Shown: positions 1-7,134 of the stretch, piece after piece
Layout of the letters: each line of letters opens with the position of its first letter
How positions within the stretch are numbered: the first letter of the stretch is position 1
Assembly: GCA_903826205.1 (NCBI GenBank)
Contig: CAIKDP010000023.1
Span: 1 to 38,549 of the forward strand
DNA: 38,549 nt
Source of the DNA: Akkermansiaceae bacterium
Lineage (GTDB): Bacteria > Verrucomicrobiota > Verrucomicrobiia > Verrucomicrobiales > Akkermansiaceae
Direction of reading: 5' to 3'
Translations under genes and position numbers: made by a program
The notes under the pieces: generated by a model
Seen by the model: the letters and a program-made list of their open reading frames with translations, nothing else
Database searches by the model: none
What the model was told of the DNA's origin: nothing

Positions 1-166
1 CAGGAATGTGGTGGCTCCTTAGCGCTGCCGCGCCCACGCTTAAGGAGCGACGACATTCCTGTCGTCGTGCGGAAGGCTTGCCCATGAGCAGAGCTCTCGG
101 CGCGCACTCATGCACCATTCTTACGCCACCACCACAGGAATGTGGTGGCTCCTTAGCGCTGCCGCG
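1..166. repeat. Tandem REPIN-like repeat, period 134 bp
   Basis: The first 32 bases recur at 135-166, so two units lie in tandem 134 bp apart; the left unit is cut by the window edge. The complete unit, 41-155, is 115 bp. It starts with TAAGGAGC and a CGACGAC/GTCGTCG hairpin and ends with a CCACCAC/GTGGTGG hairpin (129-148) and CTCCTTA. Between them is a third inverted repeat built on CATGAG...CTCATG. Both units are followed by GCGCTGCCGCG, which suggests that the duplication included this flank. The same 115-bp architecture recurs at 28213-28327. I see no protein coding here. Confidence 0.85.
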
Positions 167-360
167 TTAGATGGATGCTATGGCGCAACATCCTTCAGAT
201 ATCCAAAATACCGCATTCCACAATATACGGTGGCTATACGTCGATAAAACCACCATATTTAGGAGATTTCCGCTTCCTGAGTTGCGGACCCCGAGGCTGG
301 AGGCTAATCTTCCGGACGCCCACTCCCTCTCGGGCATCACCTCCAACCCCTCCTGTCATC

Positions 361-3300
361 ATGTATCTAAAGACTCTGGAAATCCACGGATTCAAGTCGT
401 TCGCCGACAAGACCGTGTTTGAATTCGCCGAAGGTGTCACTGGCATCGTCGGGCCCAATGGCTGCGGCAAATCCAACGTGGTGGATGCGATCCGCTGGGT
501 GTTGGGCGAAACCTCCGCCAAAGCCCTCCGCGGGGGTGAAATGGCCGACGTCATCTTCAACGGCACCGAGCGCCGCAAACCGCTGGGCATGGCGGAAGTG
601 ACGCTGACCATGGCCGATTGCGAAGGCCCGCTGAAAGTGGATTTCAACGAAGTGGCTATCACCCGCCGCGTGTTCCGTGATGGCCGGTCGGAATACCGCA
701 TCAATGGCACGCTCTGCCGCCTCAAGGACATCAACGACTTGTTCATGGACACGGGTATCGGGCGCACCGCCTACTCGATCATGGCCCAAGGCCAGATCGA
801 CCAGATCCTTTCCTCCAAGCCGGAAGAACGCCGCGCGGTGTTCGAGGAAGCCGCCGGCATCACCAAGTTCAAGCGTGAGAAAAAAGACGCCCTGCGCAAA
901 CTCGAGTACACCGAGGCCAACCTGTTGCGCGTCTCCGATGTGCTCGCCGAACAAGAGCGCCGCATCAATTCGCTCCGCCGCCAGGTCGCCAAAGCCCGCC
1001 GCTACCAGGCGCTTGCCGCCGACGTCCGCGTGCTCGACACGCATCTGGGCCACCGGCGCTTCGTGGAACTCACCGCCGAGCGTGCCGAGCTCACGGTTTC
1101 CATCCGCGGCTTGGAAGTGCGCGACACGGAGTTGGAGATGCAACTGCCCGCCAAGGAGGCCGCGGTGGCCGAGGCGCGCGCCGCCGCCCGTGCGTTTGAA
1201 GGCGAACTGGCCGAACTGCGCCAACGCCTCAACGAACACCGCAACGCCCTCAACTCCGCCGACGGCCGCATCGCCTTCAACGACGAACGCAAAGCCGAAC
1301 TCGAATCCCGCATACGCCAAAACCACGAGGAAATCTCCACGACCCGCGAAAAGCTCGCCCAACAGGAATGCGAGGTCAACGCCGCCACCGAGGCACTCGA
1401 CCAACTCCACCGCCGCATCGCCGAGCAGGAAATCCTCCTCACCGACCAGGAGACCCACACCCGCAGCACCCGCGATGAGCGCGAACGCATCGAAGCATCC
1501 CTGCGTGAAAACCGCGGCGAAGCGACCCGCTGCCAAACCCTCATCGCCTCGATGCAGGCGAAAATCGAGAGTGCCCTCGCCCAACTCGAGGGGACCCGCG
1601 AACGCACCCGCCAACTCGCCGACGAAGAACAACGCCTCACCCTTGAACTCGAGGAATTCCGCGCCGAACAAGCCCGCATCGCCGGCGAGGTCGAAGCCAC
1701 CGGCGCCCAACTCGCCGCCCTCGAGGAAACGTTCCATGCCGCCGAGCGCGCCTATCAACACACCCGCGGCGACCTCGATGCCGCCCGCACCGCCGCCATT
1801 GAGACTAACAAAATCCTGGCCCAGCGCGCGGCCCGCCTGGATGCGGTGCGCCAACTTGTGGAAAGCGGCGAAGGGTTTGAAAAGGGCACCCAAAACGTTC
1901 TAACCGGCCTTGACCAACCGGAGCATTTCAAGCCGGCCATCCACGGCGTGCTCGCCTCGTTCATTGTGGCGGATAACGTTTGTGCCCGCGCGGTTGAGGC
2001 CGCCCTTGGCGCCAATCTGCAAGCGATTCTGGTCCGGGATCAAGCGATCGCCGAGACCATCATCCAGCGCCTCACCGAGAAAAAACTCGGCCTCGCCGCG
2101 GTGCTGCCCGAATCATTCATCGGTCATGCCAGCGCCACCCAGATGGAAACCGTCCCGAAAGGCGCCATCGCCTGGGCCTTGGACCGCGTGAAATCCGACA
2201 AACGCGTGGCGGCCGTCATCGGTCGCCTGTTGGAAAAGGTGCTCATCGTTCCGGATCTGGGCACCGCCCTGCAGCTCCGGCCGACCCTGCGCGGCGTCAC
2301 TTTCGCCACGCTGGCGGGCGAGTTGTTAGCCGGCGAAGGCATGCTGTGCGGCGGCGTGGCCGCGGAAGGCAGCACCTCGGTCCTTGAACGCGGCAACGAA
2401 GTGCGCGCCCTCCAGACAGAGGTCGCCGAGCTCACCCAAGCCGACGAGACCGCCCGCCTCCGGGTCACCCAGTTTGAAACCCAACTCGAAGAGCTGCGCG
2501 AAGAAGTCGAACTCTCACGCGAACGCCTGCAACGCCAGAAAGTCGATCTCTCAACCCTCCAAGGCCAGCTCAGCCTCGCCACCCGCGAAGTGGAAAACTT
2601 CGAGACCAAACTCGAAAACGTCCGCTGGGAACGCGGCGAACTCGAGACCCGTGAGCTGGCCGCCGCCGCCAGCCGCCAACACCTCGAGACCGAACTGGCC
2701 GCCGCCCGCGAACGCCTCGAGGCCCTCGAAACCGAAAGCCGCCGCCTGCAATCCGAATCGGACTCGGCCGCCCACCGCGAACGCGAACTTGGCGAGACAC
2801 TCAACGAAATCCGCACCGTCCTGGCCGTGGAGCGCCGCGCCAAACAAGCCGCTGAGGAACAACAAAAACCGATGGAGGCCCGCCTTGCGGAACTGCGCGA
2901 AATCTCGATCCGCCGCGAAACCGAGATTTCCTCATTCGACCAGCGCATTGAGGCAGCCATCGCGGAAAACGCCCGCCTCGCCGAGGAATGTGAAACCCAC
3001 CGCGCGGAAGTCGAGGATCTGCAAGAGGAAATCGAATCCCGTGCCGGCGGCCGCACCGCCCTGATGGAAACCATCGAAGCCGCGGAAATCGCCCTCGCCA
3101 CCCTGCGCCGCGACCACGCCCGCGTCTCCGAACAAAAAGGCCGCGAGGAAATCGCCGCCACCAAGCTCGACCTCCACCTGGAAAATCTAACCAACACGAT
3201 CCAGGAGCGCCACCAGGTCGATCTCGCCGTCTTCCAACCGGACGCCCACGCCCTGCTCAACAGCATCGCCTCCCAAAAGGCATTGCAAGCCCGCAGCGGA

Positions 3301-4170
3301 CGCCAAACCCTCATCGCCGGCCAGGACGGCGAGGACAATCACGACGAGGAAATGCCCATCATGGTGGTCGATGCCACCCGCAGCGATGACGCCGCGGAGC
3401 TCCCCGGCGCCATGACCGGCGAGCCGGACTGGGCGTTTGTCGAATCCATCGTCACCGACATCAAGCGCCGGCTGGATGCCATGGGCCCGGTCAACCTCGA
3501 TGCCATCGAGGAATTCGAGGAACTCGAAGAACGCCATGGTTTCCTGCGCAATCAGCACGACGACCTCGTCAAATCCAAGGCCGAATTGCTCGAAGTCATC
3601 GAACGCATCAACGTGGAAACCCAGCGCCTGTTCTCCGAGACCTTCGCTCAGGTCCGCCTCAATTTCCAAGACATGTTCAAGGAGCTCTTCGGCGAAAAAG
3701 GCCAGGCCGATCTGCTGCTCCTTGATGCCAACGATCCGCTGGAATCCGGCATCGACGTCATCGCCAAACCGCCCGGCAAAAAACTCCAATCCATCACGCT
3801 GCTCTCCGGTGGCGAACGCTCGATGACCGCCGTGGCCCTGTTGTTCTCCATCTACATGATCAAGCCCAGCCCGTTCTGCGTGTTGGACGAACTCGATGCC
3901 CCGCTTGATGAGTCCAACATCGGGCGCTTCGTCAAAGTGTTAGACCGGTTCATCGATCGCAGCCAGTTCATCATCGTCACCCATTCGAAGCGCACCATGG
4001 CCCGCGCCGATGTCATGTATGGCGTGACCATGGAGGAATTCGGTGTCTCCAAACCTGTCGGCATGCGCCTCACCCAGGGCAACTTTATCCACGCTGCCGA
4101 CACCAAGCCGGAAGCCAAGCCGGAAGCCAAAACCGCCGCCCAAAAAGCCGCCCTCCAGCTCGATGGCTGA
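361..4170 (+). CDS. smc: Chromosome partition protein SMC
   Basis: This is the SMC ATPase of the condensin complex that compacts and segregates the chromosome. The chosen ATG gives the classic N-terminus MYLKTLEIHGFKSFADKT; the reading frame is open further upstream but has no SMC similarity there. Visible parts are Walker A GPNGCGKSN (about 31-39), a first coiled coil, a hinge at roughly 500-680, a second Glu/Arg-rich coiled coil, the MGPVNLDAIEEF motif (from 1041), signature LSGGE (1148-1152) and Walker B FCVLDELDAPLDE (D1176, E1177). The length of 1269 aa is slightly above the usual 1150-1200. The excess lies in an acidic, low-complexity insert at about 980-1022 and a C-terminal tail rich in KPEAK repeats. 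There is no Shine-Dalgarno sequence before the start. ScpA and ScpB are not in the window. Confidence 0.97.
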   Translation: MYLKTLEIHGFKSFADKTVFEFAEGVTGIVGPNGCGKSNVVDAIRWVLGETSAKALRGGEMADVIFNGTERRKPLGMAEVTLTMADCEGPLKVDFNEVAITRRVFRDGRSEYRINGTLCRLKDINDLFMDTGIGRTAYSIMAQGQIDQILSSKPEERRAVFEEAAGITKFKREKKDALRKLEYTEANLLRVSDVLAEQERRINSLRRQVAKARRYQALAADVRVLDTHLGHRRFVELTAERAELTVSIRGLEVRDTELEMQLPAKEAAVAEARAAARAFEGELAELRQRLNEHRNALNSADGRIAFNDERKAELESRIRQNHEEISTTREKLAQQECEVNAATEALDQLHRRIAEQEILLTDQETHTRSTRDERERIEASLRENRGEATRCQTLIASMQAKIESALAQLEGTRERTRQLADEEQRLTLELEEFRAEQARIAGEVEATGAQLAALEETFHAAERAYQHTRGDLDAARTAAIETNKILAQRAARLDAVRQLVESGEGFEKGTQNVLTGLDQPEHFKPAIHGVLASFIVADNVCARAVEAALGANLQAILVRDQAIAETIIQRLTEKKLGLAAVLPESFIGHASATQMETVPKGAIAWALDRVKSDKRVAAVIGRLLEKVLIVPDLGTALQLRPTLRGVTFATLAGELLAGEGMLCGGVAAEGSTSVLERGNEVRALQTEVAELTQADETARLRVTQFETQLEELREEVELSRERLQRQKVDLSTLQGQLSLATREVENFETKLENVRWERGELETRELAAAASRQHLETELAAARERLEALETESRRLQSESDSAAHRERELGETLNEIRTVLAVERRAKQAAEEQQKPMEARLAELREISIRRETEISSFDQRIEAAIAENARLAEECETHRAEVEDLQEEIESRAGGRTALMETIEAAEIALATLRRDHARVSEQKGREEIAATKLDLHLENLTNTIQERHQVDLAVFQPDAHALLNSIASQKALQARSGRQTLIAGQDGEDNHDEEMPIMVVDATRSDDAAELPGAMTGEPDWAFVESIVTDIKRRLDAMGPVNLDAIEEFEELEERHGFLRNQHDDLVKSKAELLEVIERINVETQRLFSETFAQVRLNFQDMFKELFGEKGQADLLLLDANDPLESGIDVIAKPPGKKLQSITLLSGGERSMTAVALLFSIYMIKPSPFCVLDELDAPLDESNIGRFVKVLDRFIDRSQFIIVTHSKRTMARADVMYGVTMEEFGVSKPVGMRLTQGNFIHAADTKPEAKPEAKTAAQKAALQLDG

Positions 4171-4179
4171 CCCTCACAT

Positions 4180-4246
4180 TCTCCTGACAGGAGAGGGAAA
4201 CCGGGGGGTGGTGAGGAAGGCCCGAGTGGGCGCCCCACCACCTCCC
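4180..4246. terminator. Two hairpins between smc and rsmE
   Basis: A perfect stem TCTCCT-GAC-AGGAGA (4180-4194) lies just after the smc stop. It is followed by a longer imperfect stem, GGGTGGTG (4206-4213) against CACCACCTCCC, and then by ATCTTTTC. The position suggests termination or mRNA end processing for smc, but there is no full T-tract. Confidence 0.4.
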
Positions 4247-4271
4247 ATCTTTTCAACCCGCCCTATCGCCC

Positions 4272-5003
4272 ATGTCCCGATTTTTTTTGCCACCCGCGGT
4301 TTGGCTAACATCTGAGCCCGAGCTGACCGGAGATGAAGCCCGGCATCTGGCGCAAGTGTTGCGGATCCAGCCCGGCGCGGTCATCACCGTGTTTGATGGC
4401 GAGGGCCGCCGCGCCCCTGCGGAAGTCCTCCACGTCGCACGCGATCACGTGACGCTCAAGCTCGGCCAACCCCTGCCTTACCGCCCGACCCTGCCCGTCA
4501 TCACCTTGGCCCAAGCCATCCCCAAGGGCAAAAACATGGACCTCATCGTCCAGAAAGCCGTCGAACTCGGCATCGCTTCGATCCACACCCTCGTCACCCG
4601 CCACACCATCGTTCACCCCGGCGAAGGGAAAGCCGAAAAATGGCGGCGCACGGCGTTGGAAGCCTGCAAGCAATGCGGCCAGGACCTGCTCCCTCACATC
4701 CCGGAGCCGCTCCCGTTTGACCGCTGGCTCGCCACGCAGACCGGCACCACCGGATCTAACAATCTCAAGCTCATCGCCTCGCTCACCCCCGGGGCGAGTC
4801 CGTTGCGAACCCTCCTCCACGCGCACCCGGGCACCACCCATGTCACGCTTCTCATCGGCCCCGAGGGGGATTTTTCCGCCGCCGAAACCCACGCCGCCGT
4901 GGCCGCAGGGTTTTTGCCCGTTTCCTTGGGTGACATCGTCCTGCGGGTGGAAACCGCCGCGCTCTATGGCCTCTCCGCCCTCCGCTACGAGTTCGGGGGC
5001 TGA
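4272..5003 (+). CDS. rsmE: 16S rRNA (uracil1498-N3)-methyltransferase RsmE
   Basis: RsmE is a SPOUT-family enzyme that methylates N3 of U1498 in 16S rRNA using S-adenosylmethionine. The 243-aa protein has the usual order: an N-terminal PUA-like part (SRFFLPP..., GDEARHLAQVLR) and then the trefoil-knot methyltransferase with QAIPKGKNMDLIVQKAVELG, EKWRRTALEACKQCG, LLIGPEGDFSAAE and LGDIVLRVETA. The length is normal for the family. It lies about 100 bp after smc on the same strand and may be read from its own promoter. No Shine-Dalgarno sequence is visible before the ATG. Confidence 0.96.
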   Translation: MSRFFLPPAVWLTSEPELTGDEARHLAQVLRIQPGAVITVFDGEGRRAPAEVLHVARDHVTLKLGQPLPYRPTLPVITLAQAIPKGKNMDLIVQKAVELGIASIHTLVTRHTIVHPGEGKAEKWRRTALEACKQCGQDLLPHIPEPLPFDRWLATQTGTTGSNNLKLIASLTPGASPLRTLLHAHPGTTHVTLLIGPEGDFSAAETHAAVAAGFLPVSLGDIVLRVETAALYGLSALRYEFGG

Positions 5004-5014
5004 TTCAACCCGCC

Positions 5015-5644
5015 TCAGCCACATTGCTTGAGGGCCTGCCATGCCTGCCAGACAAAGAGACAAAGGAAGAGCGGAAACAGGATCGATCCGCTGACCTTGA
5101 AAATCAGCAGCGCCGCGCCGAGGGCGGTGACGATGGTGATCCAAAGGGTGAGCTTGATGCGCTCCGGCCCAAGCAAGGCATTGACCAATTGGCCGCCATC
5201 GAGCGGCAAGACCGGCAGCAGGTTGAGCACCGCCCAAATGAAACTGATGCATGCCAGGATTTTCCAAAAATAGCCGGCGTGTGAGGAGAGATGGAAGAGG
5301 TTGGGAATGAGCAGATAGATGGCGGCCCCGAGCAGGATCTGGGTGACGGGGCCGGCGGCGGTGACCAGGAAATGTTGGGGCCGGGTGAAGCGGGCGCCGG
5401 TAAACATGGCCATGCCACCGAACGCCTCGAGGGTGATCTCGCTGCGGGCGCCGAAGGCCCGGCCGGTGAGGGCGTGGCCGAGTTCGTGGACAAGGATGGA
5501 GATGAGACCGGCGAGGACGAAAAGGATGAGGTCCAGCAGCGAGTCCCTGGAATTGGCCGAGCCACCGCCGCCAATGATGGCCAGCGAGATCCAAAACCAG
5601 GGGTGGATCTGCACGGGGATGCCTAACAATGAAAAGCGGAGCAT
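5015..5644 (-). CDS. Site-2 protease family (M50) membrane metalloprotease
   Basis: This 209-aa polytopic membrane protein belongs to the site-2-protease/M50 family, intramembrane zinc proteases that cleave membrane-bound substrates. Zinc site HELGH is at residues 53-57, and the partner motif NLLPVLPLDGG spans about 141-151, which supplies the third ligand Asp149. Hydrophobic segments surround both. I chose the ATG giving MLRFSLLGIPVQIHPWF, a typical SpoIVFB-like N-terminus; the in-frame extension upstream is basic and unlike the family. It is convergent with rsmE (11 bp apart). The substrate is not evident from context. Confidence 0.88.
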   Translation of the reverse strand: MLRFSLLGIPVQIHPWFWISLAIIGGGGSANSRDSLLDLILFVLAGLISILVHELGHALTGRAFGARSEITLEAFGGMAMFTGARFTRPQHFLVTAAGPVTQILLGAAIYLLIPNLFHLSSHAGYFWKILACISFIWAVLNLLPVLPLDGGQLVNALLGPERIKLTLWITIVTALGAALLIFKVSGSILFPLFLCLFVWQAWQALKQCG

Positions 5645-5696
5645 GCGGAAATGCGGGTGGGAAAGGACACGGCAACCTGGCCGTGGCGGAAGCATA

Positions 5697-5951
5697 GTGC
5701 CATGCCTCCACTGTGAGCGATACAAAAGTTGTCAGATTGCCGCCCTCCAGGCCGACGCGGAGGCGGAGGCGGCCGAGGTGCATTTGGCCATCGCGCAAGA
5801 GACCATGCAGGAACGGCTGGTCGAACAAGACGCCGATGCCATGGCGCAATTGCGAGGTGGTGCCAGCCGCTGCCAACCCACAAGCAAGACGACACTCCAT
5901 CATCCCCATGAAAAAGCCACTCCCAGCCACCGACGACCTCGCGGCGTTTGA
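5697..5951 (+). CDS. Possible small Cys-containing protein upstream of kaiB
   Basis: A GTG-started frame of 84 codons begins PCLHCERYKSC (three Cys, one CxxC) and continues as an Ala/Glu/Gln-rich helix-like stretch to about residue 53. It then runs into the first 44 bp of kaiB in another frame. Composition of the first two thirds looks coding, but I recognise no family and the tail looks non-native. It could instead be a leader or a decayed gene end, so this call is weak. Confidence 0.25.
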   Translation: MPCLHCERYKSCQIAALQADAEAEAAEVHLAIAQETMQERLVEQDADAMAQLRGGASRCQPTSKTTLHHPHEKATPSHRRPRGV

Positions 5952-6303
5952 ACGCGCTGCGGACGCATTGGACTCGGCCCGCTATGTGTTGCGGCTCTAT
6001 GTCACGGGCACCACGCCCAATTCCATGCGCGCGCTCGTCAACATCCGCGAAATTTGTGAGGAATACCTGCAGGGACGCTACGAACTGGAAGTGGTGGACA
6101 TCTCGCAAAAACCAACCTTGGCCGAAGGCGAACAGATCATCGCGGCACCCACCTTGATCCGGAAGCTGCCGCTGCCGCTGCGCCGCTTCATCGGCGACAT
6201 GTCGCAGACCGATCGTATTTTGCTCGGCCTCGATCTGCGCGAAAAAGCCGGTCCCGGCACCCCACCACTTCCAGAGTCACCCGATCCAAGTCCCAACCTC
6301 TAA
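5908..6303 (+). CDS. kaiB: Circadian clock protein KaiB family
   Basis: KaiB is the small fold-switching partner of the KaiC ATPase. The 131-aa product contains the KaiB core: YVLRLYVTGTTPNSMRALVNI, then CEEYLQGRYELEVVDI, KPTLAEGEQIIAAPTLI and RKLPLPLRRFIGDM. It has about 25 extra residues at the N-terminus and a Pro-rich C-terminal tail. The ATG was chosen because the KaiB alignment starts shortly after it. No kaiC is present in the window. A truncated histidine kinase follows 15 bp downstream, matching the kai-kinase gene order known from non-cyanobacterial kai operons. Outside cyanobacteria the role is probably signalling or stress rather than a true clock (inference). Confidence 0.93.
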   Translation: MKKPLPATDDLAAFERAADALDSARYVLRLYVTGTTPNSMRALVNIREICEEYLQGRYELEVVDISQKPTLAEGEQIIAAPTLIRKLPLPLRRFIGDMSQTDRILLGLDLREKAGPGTPPLPESPDPSPNL

Positions 6304-6318
6304 CACCACCCACCCCGG

Positions 6319-6615
6319 ATGAAGCACCCGGATGTCTTGGCAGCGCTGGCTGACACGAAATCCCGCTTGTTTTCCATGTCGTTGCTCCATGAGATGCTCT
6401 ATCGCTCAGGCCGGATGGACCGGGTGGAAGTCAAAGGCTATCTGGAGCACTTATGCGCCCATCTGTCAAAGTCCTATGGCATGGCGGCAAAAGGCCTTGT
6501 CATTGAGAGTCGCGCGCCTGCCGCCCTGCCGCTGGAACTCGATCAGGCGGTGCCCTGTGGCTTGGTTGTTCCCATAGTGGCTGAAAATGCTTGTTACGAG
6601 GTCTTGGAAGACTAA
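6319..6615 (+). pseudogene. Truncated HisKA_2/HWE-type sensor histidine kinase
   Basis: The 98-aa frame matches only the middle of a HisKA_2/HWE-type kinase. RLFSMSLLHEMLYRSGR...VEVKGYLEHLCAHL is the second DHp helix, and LPLELDQAVPCGLVV leads into the ATPase N-box. The phosphoacceptor helix is missing, and the frame stops right after a degenerate N-box (PIVAENA instead of NELVTNA). Without the phosphoacceptor His and the rest of the HATPase domain it cannot be an active kinase. It sits 15 bp behind kaiB and was probably its partner kinase before deletion or insertion on the side of the genomic element. Confidence 0.75.
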
Positions 6616-6682
6616 GGCTGCGGTCATGTCTAAATTCTCTCAAAAACAGGCGAAGACGCACGCTGCCGGGATGCGTCGGGCA

Positions 6683-6784
6683 GTTCCAGACAGAAATGCA
6701 GGACACGCCAACCGCAGCGCCCGCCTGGGAGTAGGTGCAACCCTCTGCCAACTTGCGGAGAATGATCCGGTGCCGCCAATCCAT
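6683..6784 (-). pseudogene. HTH fragment resembling an IS630-type transposase N-terminus
   Basis: The minus-strand frame starting at 6784 encodes HRIILRKLAEGCTYSQAGAA followed by VGVSCISVWN, an HTH pattern typical of the start of IS630-family transposases. After this the frame loses similarity, and an in-frame stop lies just upstream. No DDE catalytic part is present. It could also be a fragment of another HTH protein. Confidence 0.35.
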
Positions 6785-6901
6785 GAGGGCAAAGTGCGCT
6801 GCAATTCACGCTTGGTCAATCACGGACGCGGACGGGCACGGGGGGATTGTTAATCTCACCGTAGGTAAAATGTTGGGAAATTTTCACTTTCCGTTTGCGG
6901 G

Positions 6902-6931
6902 TGCGTTTTGGTGCGCTTTTCTGCGCTTTCC
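6902..6931 (+). repeat. Three tandem 10-bp arm-like repeats outside the element
   Basis: TGCGTTTTGG, TGCGCTTTTC and TGCGCTTTCC lie head to tail, 62 bp before the left attachment site. The right end of the element carries the same kind of array (13797-13826), 73 bp from its attachment site. They look like integrase arm-type binding sites left by an earlier, related element. Confidence 0.5.
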
Positions 6932-6992
6932 AACAGTTATCTAACTGCCTCATGTCCTCGTAATCCCTTGTATTACAAGACTTTTAGAGCCT

Positions 6993-7041
6993 TGCCCCCG
7001 GCAGGAATCGAACCTGCATTTAAGGTTTAGGAAGCCTCCGC
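6993..7041 (-). other. Left attachment site (tRNA-Arg 3' fragment)
   Basis: Read on the minus strand, this is the anticodon arm to acceptor 3' strand of a tRNA-Arg(CCU), with T-stem GCAGG/CCTGC and end CCGGGGGC. No D-arm or acceptor 5' strand follows, so it is not a complete tRNA. It matches the 3' part of the intact gene at 13899-13970 and marks one border of the integrated element. The T-stem differs from the intact tRNA by paired changes that keep base pairing. Confidence 0.8.
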
Positions 7042-7074
7042 TTTTTGCCTAATCTACAATAGAAAACCGCCCGG

Positions 7075-7096
7075 TGTAACCACTTGTAACCAAATT
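7075..7096 (+). repeat. Inner end repeat, left copy
   Basis: A 22-bp sequence with two TGTAACC copies 10 bp apart, followed by AAATT. It is identical to 13772-13793 at the other end of the element and in the same orientation. Likely an integrase arm-type site; it sits 38 bp before the integrase ATG and may also affect its promoter. Confidence 0.6.
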
Positions 7097-7134
7097 TCGC
7101 TTGCCGCCGGGTATTTTTGGGCTACTTTTTGCGC

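Larger units (their letters stand above)
6616..6992. other. Decayed strip between kinase remnant and integrated element
   Basis: No intact gene is visible in these 377 bp. The strip holds a transposase-like HTH fragment on the minus strand (6683-6784), three tandem 10-bp repeats (6902-6931) and a short CTTGTA/TACAAG inverted repeat near 6968-6980. It is more AT-rich towards the attachment site. It reads as debris from earlier insertions. Confidence 0.6.

Noticed and set aside
367-1893. Long antisense open frame inside smc (508 codons)
   Set aside because: It is Gly/Ala/Phe/Leu-rich, mirrors the codon bias of smc and has no domain pattern; smc itself is unambiguous.
2124-3338. Arg/Ser-rich antisense frame inside smc (404 codons)
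   Set aside because: Arg/Ser-rich shadow of the coiled-coil codons; no recognisable family.
4305-5930. Long minus-strand frame spanning rsmE and the M50 gene
   Set aside because: It crosses two recognised genes in other frames and shows no domain pattern.
5015-5951. KaiC remnant upstream of kaiB
   Set aside because: No P-loop or KaiC C-terminal motif is found; the sequence is the M50 gene and an unrelated short frame.
6993-7072. Second complete tRNA gene at the left border
   Set aside because: Only the anticodon arm to 3' acceptor is present; no D-arm or 5' acceptor strand can be folded.
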